From positions 2,848,409 through 2,912,408 of the forward strand of contig BCHX01000005.1 of the NCBI GenBank assembly GCA_001599755.1: a DNA stretch of 64,000 nucleotides. The letters are read 5' to 3'. The notes beneath the pieces were generated by a model. It was not told the DNA's origin. It did not search any database and was given only the letters and a program-made list of their open reading frames with translations. Made by a program: the position numbers and the translations under genes. Below are positions 37,791 to 49,428 of the stretch, one piece after another. Within the stretch, counting starts at the first letter, position 1; the number at the start of each line of letters is the position of its first letter. This DNA is from Gliomastix tumulicola. Its lineage: Eukaryota > Ascomycota > Sordariomycetes > Hypocreales > Bionectriaceae.

Positions 37791-40584
37791 CTAACCCCGA
37801 ACGGCAGCACCCAGCGCACCTCCCGTGAACTGGGTCCCGCCGGCCTGTCGCTGCGTGTGGCCTCCGCCCCGGCCGCCGCCGCGCCCGGGCCTCTGCCCCG
37901 TCCTGTGACCGCCCCTGCCGCGGCCGCCTTGCCTCTCGAAGGCGTTGGACGAGCCCTGGGTGCGCTGCTCGAGGGTGCGCTCGTTGGTCTCGATGAGGGC
38001 GCTGGCCTTGTCGGACAGCGTGAGGGCGAGGGACTGCAGGCGGCTGAGCTCGACGCCCTTGCGGAAGATGACGTTGGATGTGACCTGGTCGAGCGAGGCG
38101 GCCAGCTCCTCGTGGCTGATCATCTTGCTGACGACGGCCGACACCTTGGTCGCGTCGAGCTCGAACATGTCGCTGAGGGTGCCGATGGCTAGCGTGTCGT
38201 AGAAGGGCGCGTACGTGAAGAGGTACGTCCGCAGGCCCTCCTCCTGGATCTGCTTGGAGAGCATGGTCTTGATCTCTTCCGTGTTCGGCATGAGGTCCCA
38301 GATCTTGATGCTGTGGATGAAGGCCGTCGACTTCTTCCACTCGCCGGCCGCGAGCGCCTTGGACGCCTGCATCACGTGGTCGCGCGTGTTCTCGGGCGGG
38401 CCCGTGAAGATCTGTCGCTCGTGGTACTCGAGCATGCGGCGGTACGTCTTGCTGATGATGCGCTTCTTGACGTCGGGCGAGGAGCCCGTCTGCGCGAGCA
38501 GCGGGATCTCGAGCAGCATGCTGCACGTCAGGTACACGCACTCGAGTAGCTCGAGGTTGATGTGCATGTGGAACGGCTGCTGGCGCTGCTTCTCGAGGCG
38601 CTCCTGCTCGGGCGAGACCTGGCTGTAGCGCTGCATCATGACGCCCTGGGCGAGCAGCTCCTTCTGCCGGCCGCTGCCGCAGATCTCCTGGAGAGTGTTC
38701 TGCGCGTCGTAGACGAGACCCTTGCGGAACGCGCACAGGCCTACCTGCACGAGCGTGCGGTTGTACAGGATCTGCGACTGCACGTCGAAGTTGGGGATGT
38801 TCTCCTGCAGATGGGACATGAGCATCATGTCGCGCGCCTTGTAGTACTCGCTGTGCAGGGCCAGGAAGTACACCTGGCACAGCATCGCGCGGGCACGGAT
38901 GATGCCGTCGCTGTTGCTGAACAGGTAGTTGCAGAGCGTGTTGACCAGCGTCACGGGGTCCTGCGCCTGTTCCCGGGGCGTGGTCACGGACTCGGTCTGC
39001 TCACCGACGGCCTTCCATGAGTTCTCCTCGAAGGTCTTGATGACCTGAGCGGGCTGCAGGAGGGGCGGTGGTTAGCGACTTCAACATACTAGACTAATAA
39101 AGGGGGGTTTACTAGACTTACCTTGAAGTAGACATGCTCCAGACGGCGCATGATGATGCGGTTGATGCTGTCCTGGGGAATGTCTAGCGACTCGTCCTTG
39201 CGTAAGTCCTCGTAGTACAGCAGTCCGCGGAAGATGATGTTGTACAGGGCACCCTCGTCCTGCAGGCGCTCGATGTACTCGGAGGTGTGAGGGTCGATGC
39301 TCTGCAGCGAACGGGCCAGCTCATCGTCGAGCCTCTCCACGTAGGACACCAGACTGCCGGGGACCTTGATGTACTTCTCGCCCTCGGCCAGGCTGGGCGG
39401 CTTCTCGTCGTCCTCCCACTCCTCGGCGTTCTCGACGACGATGTACTCGCGGCTCTCGCTGAGGACCGTCAGCAGGGTCGACAGCTCCTTCTCGGCCGCC
39501 TTCCAGTGCTCGAGGGGCATGACGTTGGAGGTGCCGCTTCCCAGGTCGAAGCGGGTGGACACGATGGCGAGGAGCACACGGATCTTCTGGTAGGGCGTGT
39601 TGGCGATCTCGCCCAGCTTCTCCATGACGCCGATCTGCTCCTGGCGGTCGGTGTTCTTCTTGCCACGTGCCTCGAGGATGCCGCGGAGGTGCTTGAAGAT
39701 GCCCTCGGGCGTGTACGTCAGCGTGCGGCCGCCCTTGCCCATCGTGATGAAGCCCTCGTCGCCGATGTCCTCGGTCCCGGGCGCCTCGCTCTCGATCTTG
39801 ACCGTCTTCTTGGGCTTGGGGGCCACCACCTCCTCCTCCGAGGACTCGTCGAACGCGGCCTGGTCCGCGTGGAAGGCGTCAAGCTGGGTCTGGTACTCCT
39901 TGCTGTTCTTCTTGATCTTCTGCTTGACCGCGTTCAGGGCCTTGGCCTGGGTGGCGTTCATCTTCTTTGGCGTGACCTTCTGCTTGGCGAGGGCCTCGTT
40001 CATCGTGTCCTCGAGCTCGGCGAGGATGCGGATGTATCGCTTGGGTGTCTTGGCGCCCTCCTGGATGCGGGCGACCTGGCGGTTGAGCTTGTCGAACTCT
40101 GTTCATCAATCTCGTGTTAGCCACGCGCTCGCATTCACTGGCCACAGTATCCTTCTGCGGCCCAGAAACCNCCCCAGCGGCCAAAAAAAAAAAAAAACTT
40201 ACCATTTGAAATCAGCGTCCAGTCGCCGTTCTTCTGGCCGTTCTCGATCTGCTTGATGGAGGCGTCGAGCTCGTCTAGCCTCTTGTCCTTTGCCGATTTG
40301 ACTTTGCCACGGACCTCCTCGTCGCTGTCCTCGCTCTCCGAACTGGCGTCCTTCAAGAACCAGTTCGCGCCGCCCTTTTTCACGTCCTCGGAGTCGTCCG
40401 AGTCGTCCGAGTCGTCGGACCCCATGTCGTCGGAGTCATCCTCATCCTCTGAATCATCGTCGGCCTGCTGCTTCTTGGGCTGCTGCTCCTTCTGCTCGTC
40501 CTCGGACTCCTCCCCAGAGAGGAGATCCTCCTCATCGCTGGAGCTCTCGGTGGAGCTGTCGTCTCCGCGCCAGAATCGAGACAT
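37791..40584 (-). CDS. NIP1: Eukaryotic translation initiation factor 3 subunit C
   Basis: eIF3c is a core PCI subunit of eIF3, linking eIF1, eIF5 and the 40S ribosome. Three exons (40584-40203, 40098-39122, 39053-37791) encode 873 residues. The N-terminus is MSRFWRGD followed by a very acidic Ser/Asp/Glu tract (about 10-100). The N-terminal eIF3c domain fills about 100-550, and the PCI domain lies at about 600-780 ([20 protein letters not shown], then a winged-helix part). The tail is an RGG-rich [20 protein letters not shown]. Intron 1 has donor GTAAG followed at once by 15 T and holds an undetermined base at 40171. It shares a 470-bp divergent promoter with ISA2. Confidence 0.96.
40171..40197. 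other. Ambiguous base and A15 run inside eIF3c intron 1
   Basis: N at 40171 and a run of 15 A at 40183-40197 (15 T in the transcript sense, directly after GTAAG). This is outside coding sequence; it marks a spot where read or assembly quality was low. Confidence 0.9.
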
Positions 40585-41054
40585 GTTGACCGGTTGTTTT
40601 TTATATTTTCCCTTTGCAACTTGGTGCCGTCGTCTCTGTTCTCTCACGTGTCGTTGGGAGGGAGATGGATGGTCGGTAGGGGGGGGGAGGAAGGGTCGCC
40701 GTCAGAAAATGCGCGGGGTTGAATGGGCAGTGATTCACTCGCAGGAAAATTGGTGATTTTTGGTGGGCAGGCAAGTGGGGCATGCAACTTGGGGCTTTCC
40801 TCGATTACGGTTTGCGCGCACCGATAAGCCCACGAGGTACGTACCTTTTCTTTTTGTGCGACCCACACCTGATTATGTCAGGCACATGGCAGTGACTAGC
40901 TTATGTCAGCTTCCGAGCGTGGAGCCGAGACTCCAACATTCATCATCCGAGATTCGTCGCTCTGCCTCCGATCCTAGATATCTCCTCCTAACAACCCCTC
41001 GCGGCCCTGGATTCTGTTCTTAGACATTAGAGACGGAAGGAAGAGCACTACACT
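40585..41054. promoter_or_regulatory. Divergent promoter region NIP1 / ISA2
   Basis: 470-bp spacer with TCACGTG at 40644-40650, about 60 bp upstream of the NIP1 start. No gene and no obvious TATA box. Confidence 0.45.
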
Positions 41055-41837
41055 ATGGCACCTATACGCTGTCCGCACGCGCCGTGCACGGCGAGATCAT
41101 TCGTCCGCCTCGCCACCCGATCGTGCGCCTTCTCGACGACATCAACAGCAAAGTCCGCCGCACACCTCGACTTCCTCGTGCCCCGAAGAGCACTTCACAC
41201 GTCTACGACACACTTCACGCCGTCAAGAGCCGAGAGGGCGGTCCTCCGAAGGGAGTGGAGCGTGCAGCTGAGGACCCGTAACACCACGAGTAGGACGTTC
41301 AGCGTCTCGGCTGTCCAGCGAGCCACAGTCTGCATACACAACCCGGTCAAAGACGACGACGGCAAGGAGATGATGCTAGAGATCACGGCCCGCGCCGCCC
41401 AGGTTCGTTTTTTCCCTCTCTTAACCCCCTTTCCCATCCACACGCACGCACCGCTAACGTCCAAACAGCGTCTGTCCCAGATCGCAGCCAAGGACCAGAA
41501 CCCGAACCTGGCGCTGCGGATATCCGTCGAGAGCGGCGGCTGCCACGGCTTCCAGTACCTGATGAAGCTCATCACGATCCCCGCCGACGAGATGAAGACA
41601 GCCGAGCTGGGCGAGGACGACACCGTCTTCCAGTTCAGCGGGGAGGACGGGGGGAGCGGGGAGGCAGCCGCCGCCGCCGGCGCGCGCGTGGTGCTGGACG
41701 AGCCGTCGCTGGACCTGCTCAAGGGGAGCAAGGTGGACTTTACGCAGGAGCTGATCGGGTCGCAGTTCAAGATTGTGGACAATCCGTACGCGACGAGCAG
41801 CTGCGGGTGTGGGACGAGTTTTGACATCAAGATGTAG
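41055..41837 (+). CDS. ISA2: Mitochondrial iron-sulfur assembly protein ISA2
   Basis: A-type carrier that helps build [4Fe-4S] clusters in mitochondria, working with ISA1 and IBA57. Two exons (41055-41402, 41469-41837) encode 238 residues. The first roughly 85 residues are Arg/Ser/Thr-rich with few acids, a mitochondrial presequence. The HesB-like domain shows the three cluster cysteines, in SGGCHGFQY and the C-terminal SCGCGTSF. An Ala/Gly-rich insert (EAAAAAGA) sits in the domain. The intron (GTTCGT donor, CGCTAAC branch, AACAG acceptor) is 66 bp, with no in-frame stop. The stop lies 137 bp from the convergent GST stop. Confidence 0.93.
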   Translation: MAPIRCPHAPCTARSFVRLATRSCAFSTTSTAKSAAHLDFLVPRRALHTSTTHFTPSRAERAVLRREWSVQLRTRNTTSRTFSVSAVQRATVCIHNPVKDDDGKEMMLEITARAAQVRFFPLLTPFPIHTHAPLTSKQRLSQIAAKDQNPNLALRISVESGGCHGFQYLMKLITIPADEMKTAELGEDDTVFQFSGEDGGSGEAAAAAGARVVLDEPSLDLLKGSKVDFTQELIGSQFKIVDNPYATSSCGCGTSFDIKM

Positions 41838-41973
41838 AAAGGTCCGACTTTTTAGCAGACGTACGTCCCAGTTACTCGCTCGAGCGCTTGTATACATTTA
41901 TCCGTGTACTATGTATTACCTACCTACCTACTTGGTTCATTAGAATACTCCCCACGATACGCACATTTCTCCC

Positions 41974-42931
41974 CTAAAGAGACGCCCCTGGCTGAGGCCC
42001 CCCCTCCATCTCCTCCACCTTCGCCAGACTCCTCTTATACCCCTCCTCCGCCTCGAGCATGTCCACGTACGCGCGCACGCGCGGGAACTCCGCCTCCCAG
42101 CTCCCGCCCTTCCACGGCCCGATGTCCTTCCACAGCTGCCGCGCTCCGATGAGCGGGAAGCTCATGAGGATGTCGACCGCCGTGAGCGTGCGCCCGCAGA
42201 GGTAGGGCCCGCCGTCGGGCGCCGAGGCGAGCTGCTGGTCGAGGAGCGTCATGTGCCGGCGCGCGTTGGGGTAGACCCAGGCGGTGTAGATGCGGTCCGC
42301 GACGCCGGACGTGATGGGGCGCAGGAAGAAGGGCACCATGGGGGATTTGAGGCCTGTAGTTCACGTTAGCCAGTTGCTCTGCCTCGGCCTCTTGATTCAG
42401 GGGGAAANAAAAAAAAAAAAAAAAAAAAAAAAACTCACGCGAGAGGATGACGACGAGCACCAGCAGCGGCATGAAGCTCCCCTCGTTATAGTGCAGATAA
42501 TACGCCCACCGCAGCCACGCCTCCGTCTCCCCGCCGACCTGGCCCTCCTGCCCGTCCTTCCACCGTTGGGGAGTCAGCCGCTCCCGCCCCGCGGGGAAGT
42601 GCTCGCAGAGGTACTGCGTGATGAGCCCGCTCTCGACGAGCAGGATGGGCTTCGCGTCCGGGCCGGTGCCTGTCACCTCGAGCATGGGCGACTTGCCGAG
42701 CGGGTGGATGGCCTCGAGCTCGGGCGGCGCGAGGAAGGTCTGCTTGTTGCGGTGGAAGAGCTCGACGGTGTAGGGCACGCCGAGCTCCTCGAGCAGCCAG
42801 ACGATGCGCTGGGAGCGGGACTGGCTCAGCCTACGAAGGTCAGTCAGTCAGTATAGAGCCGGTATGTAGGGTTAGACGAGGGTTGTGACGGACCAGTAGA
42901 GCTTGATCTTGGGCTGTTCGTTCGTCGACAT
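41974..42931 (-). CDS. Glutathione S-transferase (GTT1-like)
   Basis: Predicted to conjugate glutathione to electrophiles. Three exons (42931-42894, 42830-42439, 42353-41974) encode 269 residues. The thioredoxin-like N-domain begins IKLYWLSQSRSQRIVWLLEE, with a probable catalytic Ser/Tyr in that segment. PMLEV (the cis-Pro site) and LVESGLITQYLCEHF (the glutathione-binding Glu-Ser pair) follow. The helical C-domain has TLTAVDILMSFPL with its conserved Asp. Intron 1 has an unusual GTCCGT donor, fixed by the frame across YWLSQS. Intron 2 opens GTGAG and runs directly into a 25-T tract, with an N at 42408. Similar to yeast Gtt1-type enzymes; the class assignment is tentative. Confidence 0.9.
42405..42433. 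repeat. A29 homopolymer with one undetermined base (GST intron 2)
   Basis: A run broken only by N at 42408. In the transcript sense it is a T tract immediately after the intron donor. Length is likely unreliable. Confidence 0.9.
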
Positions 42932-44000
42932 GGTGAGGTGATGAATGTCTGGTTGTGGAGATGTCGCCGTAGAGTAATGACTTCATAAAAGGGAACTACT
43001 CAGGTAGTACTACTAGTAACTTAGTCGAGTCAAGTTGCTGGAATTGCGTTCACCCGGACTCTGAGTATGTTTCTCAACAGATTCACCGAGCAATGGACCT
43101 CAAGATTAGGAGCACCCGTCTCTTTATTTATCTGATAAGTGATCAGTAAACGCATTGCCCTCTTTCGTCACGATCGGCCACTCACAGATCGATTCCCCCC
43201 GATCGGCATCCAATTTGCTCCGTAACTCCACTCGGACTCGATCTGAGCCTCGGCATCTCAGACAAGGTCGCAAAGCCATCCCATTCTCAGACCTCGAGTC
43301 CAGCAGGGGCAGTCGCCGGTAATAATTAATATAATATTGCACAGTCACACAAGTCCTTGACCGCGGCCCTTACGGGTGCTGTACCCCAGAGCCTGCTTGT
43401 CTGAGCCAACTATTCTCCCAACACTCCGGTGGCCTCGCTCCATCATGTGACTAGCTAGGTACGTGTGATCAGGTAGGCGTCTCTTCATTCTTGATATATA
43501 ATAGTTACACACGGCAGGCCCAGATTTGCACCGCCAGATTCTTCCCGTTTAGCCTTGGTTTTTGTCTATTCGTCCACCGCTTCCCGTCAACGCCGCCCGC
43601 TGCAAATGAGATGGAAAGAAAATGCCCTTTGCGGTTCCCCCCGTCCAGTTCCAGCCCAGAAGAGCAGAGCAAAAGAAAACAGAAGGCCAGACAGACAGAC
43701 AAGTCGAAATAGGGAACAAGAAAAGAAACAAACAGAGGGGAAACCAAAGGGAAACCAACAACTAATCACACACGCGCGCGCGGGCCTCTCGCTCTCTCTT
43801 TCTCTCCCCGTGTCGACTGGAAGCATCGTGGTACTTCTTCCACTCCCTCCCCCTCCCCCGAGCTAGCATCTTTGGCTAGTAAGCTGAAGTATAGCCCACG
43901 AAGGGGCTAGCTCGAATCATGTAAAGACGACAGGCCTCCGCTCGTCCTCTGTTTATATACGTGCACGTCTCGTCTTTTGGCTCGTCAGGTTCTTGCTTTC
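42932..44000. other. Spacer between GST and ITC1
   Basis: About 1.07 kb holding the GST promoter and the ITC1 3' region, both minus-strand genes. AT-rich near 43000-43500, then purine/pyrimidine-biased sequence. No supported gene. Confidence 0.55.
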
Positions 44001-47000
44001 TCAGCGACGTCGTGTCTTGGCCGCAGGCGCAGGGCCCGCGTTGTCCAGCGCCTCTCTCTTCTTGGTCTGCTTCCTCGCCCGGGGCGGCGGCGGCGGCTCG
44101 CTGTGCAGGTGGCCAATCTCCTCCATGGCCATCGTGTTGACCCAAGACTGGCAGCGGCGGAACGGCACGTCCGGAGTCTTATCCCGGATGCGTGTGCTCG
44201 TCCGCTTCGACTCGTCCTTCTTCTCCTTGTCCTTGTCCTTGCTGTCAAGCTTGTTGTCCTTGTCGCCGCCGTCTTTCTCTTCGTTGATGAGGCCGAGGTA
44301 CTCCTTGCGCTTCTGCATGTGAGCGATGATCTTCTCCCGGAACGTCACTAGCTCCTTGCGCAGCTTGATCTCGTTGTTGCCGCGCGAGTCGAGCCACCGG
44401 ATCAGCTCGTCGACCTGCGCCGGCTCCGCGATGTACCCCCACTGGTACGCCGTGAAGACGCTCGTGCGGCCCTCCTCGGCGGCCTTGCGCTCGGGCACCG
44501 TCATGCCGAAGGCGGCCCTGTGCTCGTCCTGCAGCTCCTGCGGCAGGTCGATGTAGCCCTCGCGCTCGATCTCGTCCGGCCCTTGCACCCAGATGCAGCC
44601 GTTGGCGTACTCGGCCGAGGCCGTCGAGCTCGTGGGCAGCCCGCCGTAGGGCATGCCGTTGCGCTCGAACCAGTAGTACCTGTTCCAGAAGCGGTCCTTG
44701 CCGAGGACCCTCGTCCGGGGGCAGTCGGCCTCGCGCAGGTCGTTGTCGATGACGGCCACCTCGTCCTCGCACTTCTTGATCGTCTTCTCCTTGTCGGCGA
44801 TCTGCTTCAGGAGCTTCATAAACTCCCGCGACTGATGCTTCGGCACCGCCTTGAGGGCCTTCTGCTTCTCCTTTTCTTTCGCCTCCTCCTCTTGCTTCTT
44901 CTGCTTCTCCACCTGGACCCGTCGGCGCTGCTTCTTCTTCCGCGTCGCCTCGTCCTCCGAGCCACTGTCGGTGCCCTTGTCAATAACAAGAGTCTCGTCG
45001 GAGTCGGTCATCTTGGTGTCGTCGCCGACCTCCCTCACCTCCTCGGCCGGGGGTGATGGGGGCAGGTTGTCAGGCAGCAGGATCTTACGCTGCTCGTTGA
45101 GCTGACGCAGTTCCTCGGTTCTGTGTTAGGATATGTTAGCACACAAAGCTCACCCACAGCGCGCCCTACCCTGACGCTCGAAGTCACACAATCTCAACGT
45201 ACGCTTGCTTCCGCATCCTCTGCCATTCGATCTTGTCCTTGCGGTACTTGGTCATCGTCTCGCTGCACTCGTCCAGATAGCCCCGGATGGCCGAAGTCTC
45301 CATCGTCAGCATACAGATGATCTGCAGGATCCTGACGCGGTAGTTGACGTCGAGCTCCCCGTACGCCTGGCGCACGCGCTCCTGGCTAGGCTCCAGGATG
45401 GGCGGCACCAGCTGGAGCAGCAGCTCCTCGCACGCCTCCGTCTTGCCGGGCATCTTGGAGAGCTGGTGCAGCAGGCCGACGATGATCATCTCCCAGCCGC
45501 CGTCGGCGAAGTTGCGCTTCCGGAGCTGCTCGATCCAGTTGTACTCGGCCAGGAGCTCCTCGGCGCGGTGCTTGGTCTCGTTCTCCTTCCGGACCTCTTC
45601 CTCCTCGGCGGCGGCAGCCTCGGCCGCGAGTCGCTCGGCCTCCAGCTTGGCCATGCTGCTGCGGGTGGCGCGGCCGGTGGGCTTGGGCTCTGGTTCGGGG
45701 GTCTCTTCGGCCTCCTCGTCGTCTTCGTCGCCCTCTTCATCGCTGTCGTCTTCATCCAGCTCAGGTAGTGTAATCTTCACCTTTCCACCGTCACTCTCAG
45801 AGTCCACCAGGATCTTGAGCACAGAACAGTGGATTTCGTCAAACAGCTGCACGGGCGTCTGCTCCGAGGCGATGATCATGGCCTCGACGAAGTCGTCAAA
45901 CGTGAAGGAGTCGAGCTGGAAGATCTCACAGTACACGTTGAGCGTGTCCCAAGTCTCCAGCAAGGGCCCGACAGATTCCATCTTGATGGAGGCGCTGTGG
46001 GGCTTGTCGCCGTCCGTCTCGACGGGAGGGTCGACGCACATGTACCGCAGGGGAGGACGGACAGCCCCAGGCCGGTGATCGAGCAGCAGGTCGTCTATCG
46101 GATACTTGGGCGGAGGGGGCGGAGGGGGTGGAGGTGTCTCTTCCTTCGGCGGCGGCTCGTCCATCTGCAACGAATGCCTCCCCTTGTAGCCCTTGGGGGC
46201 AGGCTTCAGCTCCGGTAACCGCATCGGACCGTTGCCGTTGACCTCGACCGAGTGACCTGCTCGCTTCGCCGCCTGCAGCTGTCTCCGCCCCTCCTTGACC
46301 GTCTCCCACTGGAGGTGCGAGGGCACGCGGCAGTCGATGTGATACTGGTTAGCATAGTCGGTCTTGACTAGCCAGGGAGCGCCGTTCCAGGCCTCCCTAA
46401 AGGTCGTGCGCTTGAGGAAGGACCTCAGCATGGCCTTGGTGAAGGAGCCCCGCTCGCGGTAGATGTGCTCGTCGGTCACGTTCATCTCGCGGCCGTCGTC
46501 CTTGATCTCCACGAGATACCTAGTCGTAGGCCGGCACTTCTTGCCGTCGGGTAGAATTTTGGGCCCGAAGGCCGTCTTGTCGCGCACCAGCCCCGTGGCC
46601 TTCTCGCCGCCGTCTAGGGACACGGTAATCTCCTCGCCAGGGTAGTAGTCTTGCTTGAACTGTTCATACAAGTCGTCCACCAGGCTATCCAGGCGGGAGA
46701 CGATCTGGAACTGCACTTTATGGAGGACCGGGCCTTTCAGAGCCTCTGGAAACGTCTCCTCGACCTCCTTGCCTCCATGAGTCTGTGTGCGTGTTAGCGT
46801 GGCTATCGGGCGACACGCAGAGAGCCCAACACCAACCTCGCTCTTCTGAGCCTCAAAGAAGGTCATGCCAGACTGGCCAGTGATCTGGTCATTGAAGCGG
46901 CGCTAAAAACATAGTTAGCAGATGTCCGAGAAAATGCCACTCCAAGAGCATAGCTCAGTGCCAAGTACCTGTTTGTAAAAGTCCATGCTATAAAAAGAGT

Positions 47001-47238
47001 AACCAAGTCAGTTCATGCTCTCACGCGTAACGTGTACCAGGCAACGTACCGAGTTAGGTAGTCCTCATATGAAACGAAGATCTCACCCGTCTCCTTGATG
47101 TGCCAGACCTAAACGAGGCAACGCGTCAGTCACAAGCATGAACCAGCCCCCAGCATCAGAAAACCGTACCTCAATGTTCTCATCATGAATATCCACCGGC
47201 GGCAGAAACTGCACCGGCTTTCTCTTGAACAAGACCAT
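44001..47238 (-). CDS. ITC1: ISWI chromatin-remodelling complex subunit Itc1 (WAC-DDT-WHIM)
   Basis: Partner of the ISWI ATPase, related to metazoan ACF1, which spaces nucleosomes and represses transcription. Six exons (47238-47170, 47108-47050, 46987-46969, 46902-46837, 46782-45203, 45120-44001) encode 970 residues. The WAC domain opens with MVLFKRKPVQFLPPVD and VWHIKETGEIFVSYEDYLTR. The DDT domain lies near 320-390 (TWDTLNVYCEIFQLDSF...FDEIHCSVLKIL), flanked by acidic and coiled-coil stretches. WHIM motifs follow (IEQLRKRNFADGGWEMIIVG; DRFWNRYYWFERNGMPYGGL). The C-terminus is Lys/Arg-rich. Exon 3 is only 19 nt, and intron 4 (54 bp) has no in-frame stop. The exon chain is supported by total frame and the continuous WAC sequence. 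Confidence 0.93.
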
Positions 47239-49428
47239 GATTGCGCAGAAGCTAGGACCTCAAGAGAAATTCCACGGCAAACGTTTCGAAGGCGCCCCAG
47301 CGCAATACTTCCACCACACCCCGTCTCTGGATTTCTTTCTTTCTCTCGTTCTCCCCCACTAGAACGCCGGCGACTACTTGCAAGCAGCCGGGATCGAGTT
47401 TTCCCCTTTGTGTTTCCTTGTTCCAAACTCCCCCAATGAGTTGCCCGTGTAAGTCGGGCGAGGTCGGCGGGGACAAACAGACAAATTGATGCAGAGTTCC
47501 AGCTTAGACGTCTGGCAACATGGAGCGGCGCGCGGCGCGTGGAAGCAGGCGGAAGCGAGAACGCTGCTCTTCCGAGGAAGCAGGAAAAGGGTGTTTTGGC
47601 CGGGTCAGGTCGCGTCGTTCTTTGAGATTGGTGGAGCGTGTGGGCGGAGTCGGAGAGTCGTGGGATTTTGTCGCGGGCCCTCGTCAATTGAACATGGTCC
47701 GTCTGCCCGAAGCTGCGTTGGACGCGGGCGAGTACGAACGACACCGGGGGGAAGAAGCCCGTAGATTCGCGCCTCCGTTACGTTCGTTCGCCCTGTAGGA
47801 GAAGACGCGCCTCGTGGGACGGGGGTGGGAGAAAACGAGGTTCGCGGTGCGGATAATAAGCTGGTTTCGCGGGGGTGGACGTATCAAATGGCTTTCTATA
47901 TCGTGTTGGTGGCAGTTCGGTCCACGGAGGACAGCGATGGCAGTGCTCAGGCGGCGCGTGGTGAGAGGCAGGGCTGCTCGGGCGTGAGGGCGTGAGGAGA
48001 GGAGAGAGAGAAAGAGGAGGCCCCGAGGTGACGTTTGACGAGGAAGTGGGAGCAGGGGAGGAGAAAAAAAAAAGCGAGTGAGGAAGAGGGAGGTCGGCGC
48101 ATGGGGTGGGTAATGGTCAAGCAGCGAAGCAGACCCCAAAGAGCTTACAAGAGGTACCTGGGTCTTGTATGGCCTCGCCCGCGACGCGCCAGGTACCGCG
48201 AGCCCCAGAAGGCGGCCTAGCGCGCTTCCTGTGGCACGGGAGTACGTACCTTTCCACGCTTTGGCAACGCCCGGAGAGGAAAGAAATGGGGCCTGGCGCC
48301 GGGGCTTCAGCAGCAGCAGAGGCAGCATCAGCGGCGTCTGGGAGGTTGAAGAGACCGACTGTGTGTCTATCAGCGTCCATCATCGGGCCGCCGCAGCGGC
48401 AGGCAAACGCGCAGCTGACAGCCGACAGCTGGGAACTGCTGCAGCCACTCTTTGCACGCCCTGCAACCGCGTCGCCCGGCCCCCAGCCCGTCCCGTCACC
48501 TTCGGCTCGCTGGCCCCCTCCCCCCCCTGCTGGCGGGCCTCGTCCCAAAATTTCGTCCCCCAGCACTCCTCCTCCACCGCCCGTCACTCTCTACGCGCCG
48601 CCAGACCGTCCACGACTCGCGTCAGCACCACCCTTCTTGGGCTCGTTCTGCTCGCCTGCGCGCGGAGAACACGTCTGTGCCTGGCTTGGGCTTGTGCGAC
48701 GCAAGCCGGGGGACATGCACGGCGGGATGCAGCAGAGCCGCGTTCCCGTGTTTCTGGAAACACGAACTTACATAGGCGGCGAGACGGGCTGTCTGGTGAT
48801 GCACGACCACCTTTCCTCACCTGACAATCTGCTGGCTCATGCGTTTGCATCTGATGATGCTACATGCTATAGCTCCAGCTATCGCACGCTTCTCATAGCA
48901 GATTTACTGAATTCTGGTCGGTACGCAGCCAGCGATCAAGAGGCCGTCGTCCAGTTTGACAGCCCAAGCGCAATTGCTCATCTACCCTACGGTGTCTGCG
49001 CATCCCAAAACCACATGCCTACCCTATAGGAACCTCCATCAACTAGTACTTACAGTACAAGCCGGGGTGCCCTTCCCTGCGAAACATACCACTGTAACAT
49101 TGCCCTGCCCATATTATATATACTACACATCAACCATGAAGAGAGGGAGGCATCGTATACCAATTGCCACCATAGAGCACTCAAGCCATTATCCTATTTA
49201 ATCATATCCGCTGCTCCCCCAAAGATGACGGCGCCCATTCCATACACTCCGAGAACACGGTTCTGACTTCAGCCCTAAAACGGATAACCGGGACCCCGAA
49301 CGAATAACCGTCCCAACCCTCCGACGTCCTATCTTCAACCTCGATAGATCCTCACAGTCAGCATGACTCTCTTTCCTTTCTTCCTCCTGTCATGAATTGA
49401 CGTGTATATCCCGCCTACTACTTGACCC
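47239..49428. other. Divergent region between ITC1 and a Zn2Cys6 factor
   Basis: 2.19 kb without a supported gene. A long plus-strand frame (48106-49029) and opposing frames reflect high GC, with proline and alanine-rich composition and no domain. The final 400 bp upstream of 49429 are likely promoter and leader of the factor. Confidence 0.5.

Noticed and set aside
48106..49029. 307-codon plus-strand frame in the ITC1/factor spacer
   Set aside because: Low-complexity Pro/Ala/Ser-rich sequence with overlapping frames on both strands; no domain or splice support.
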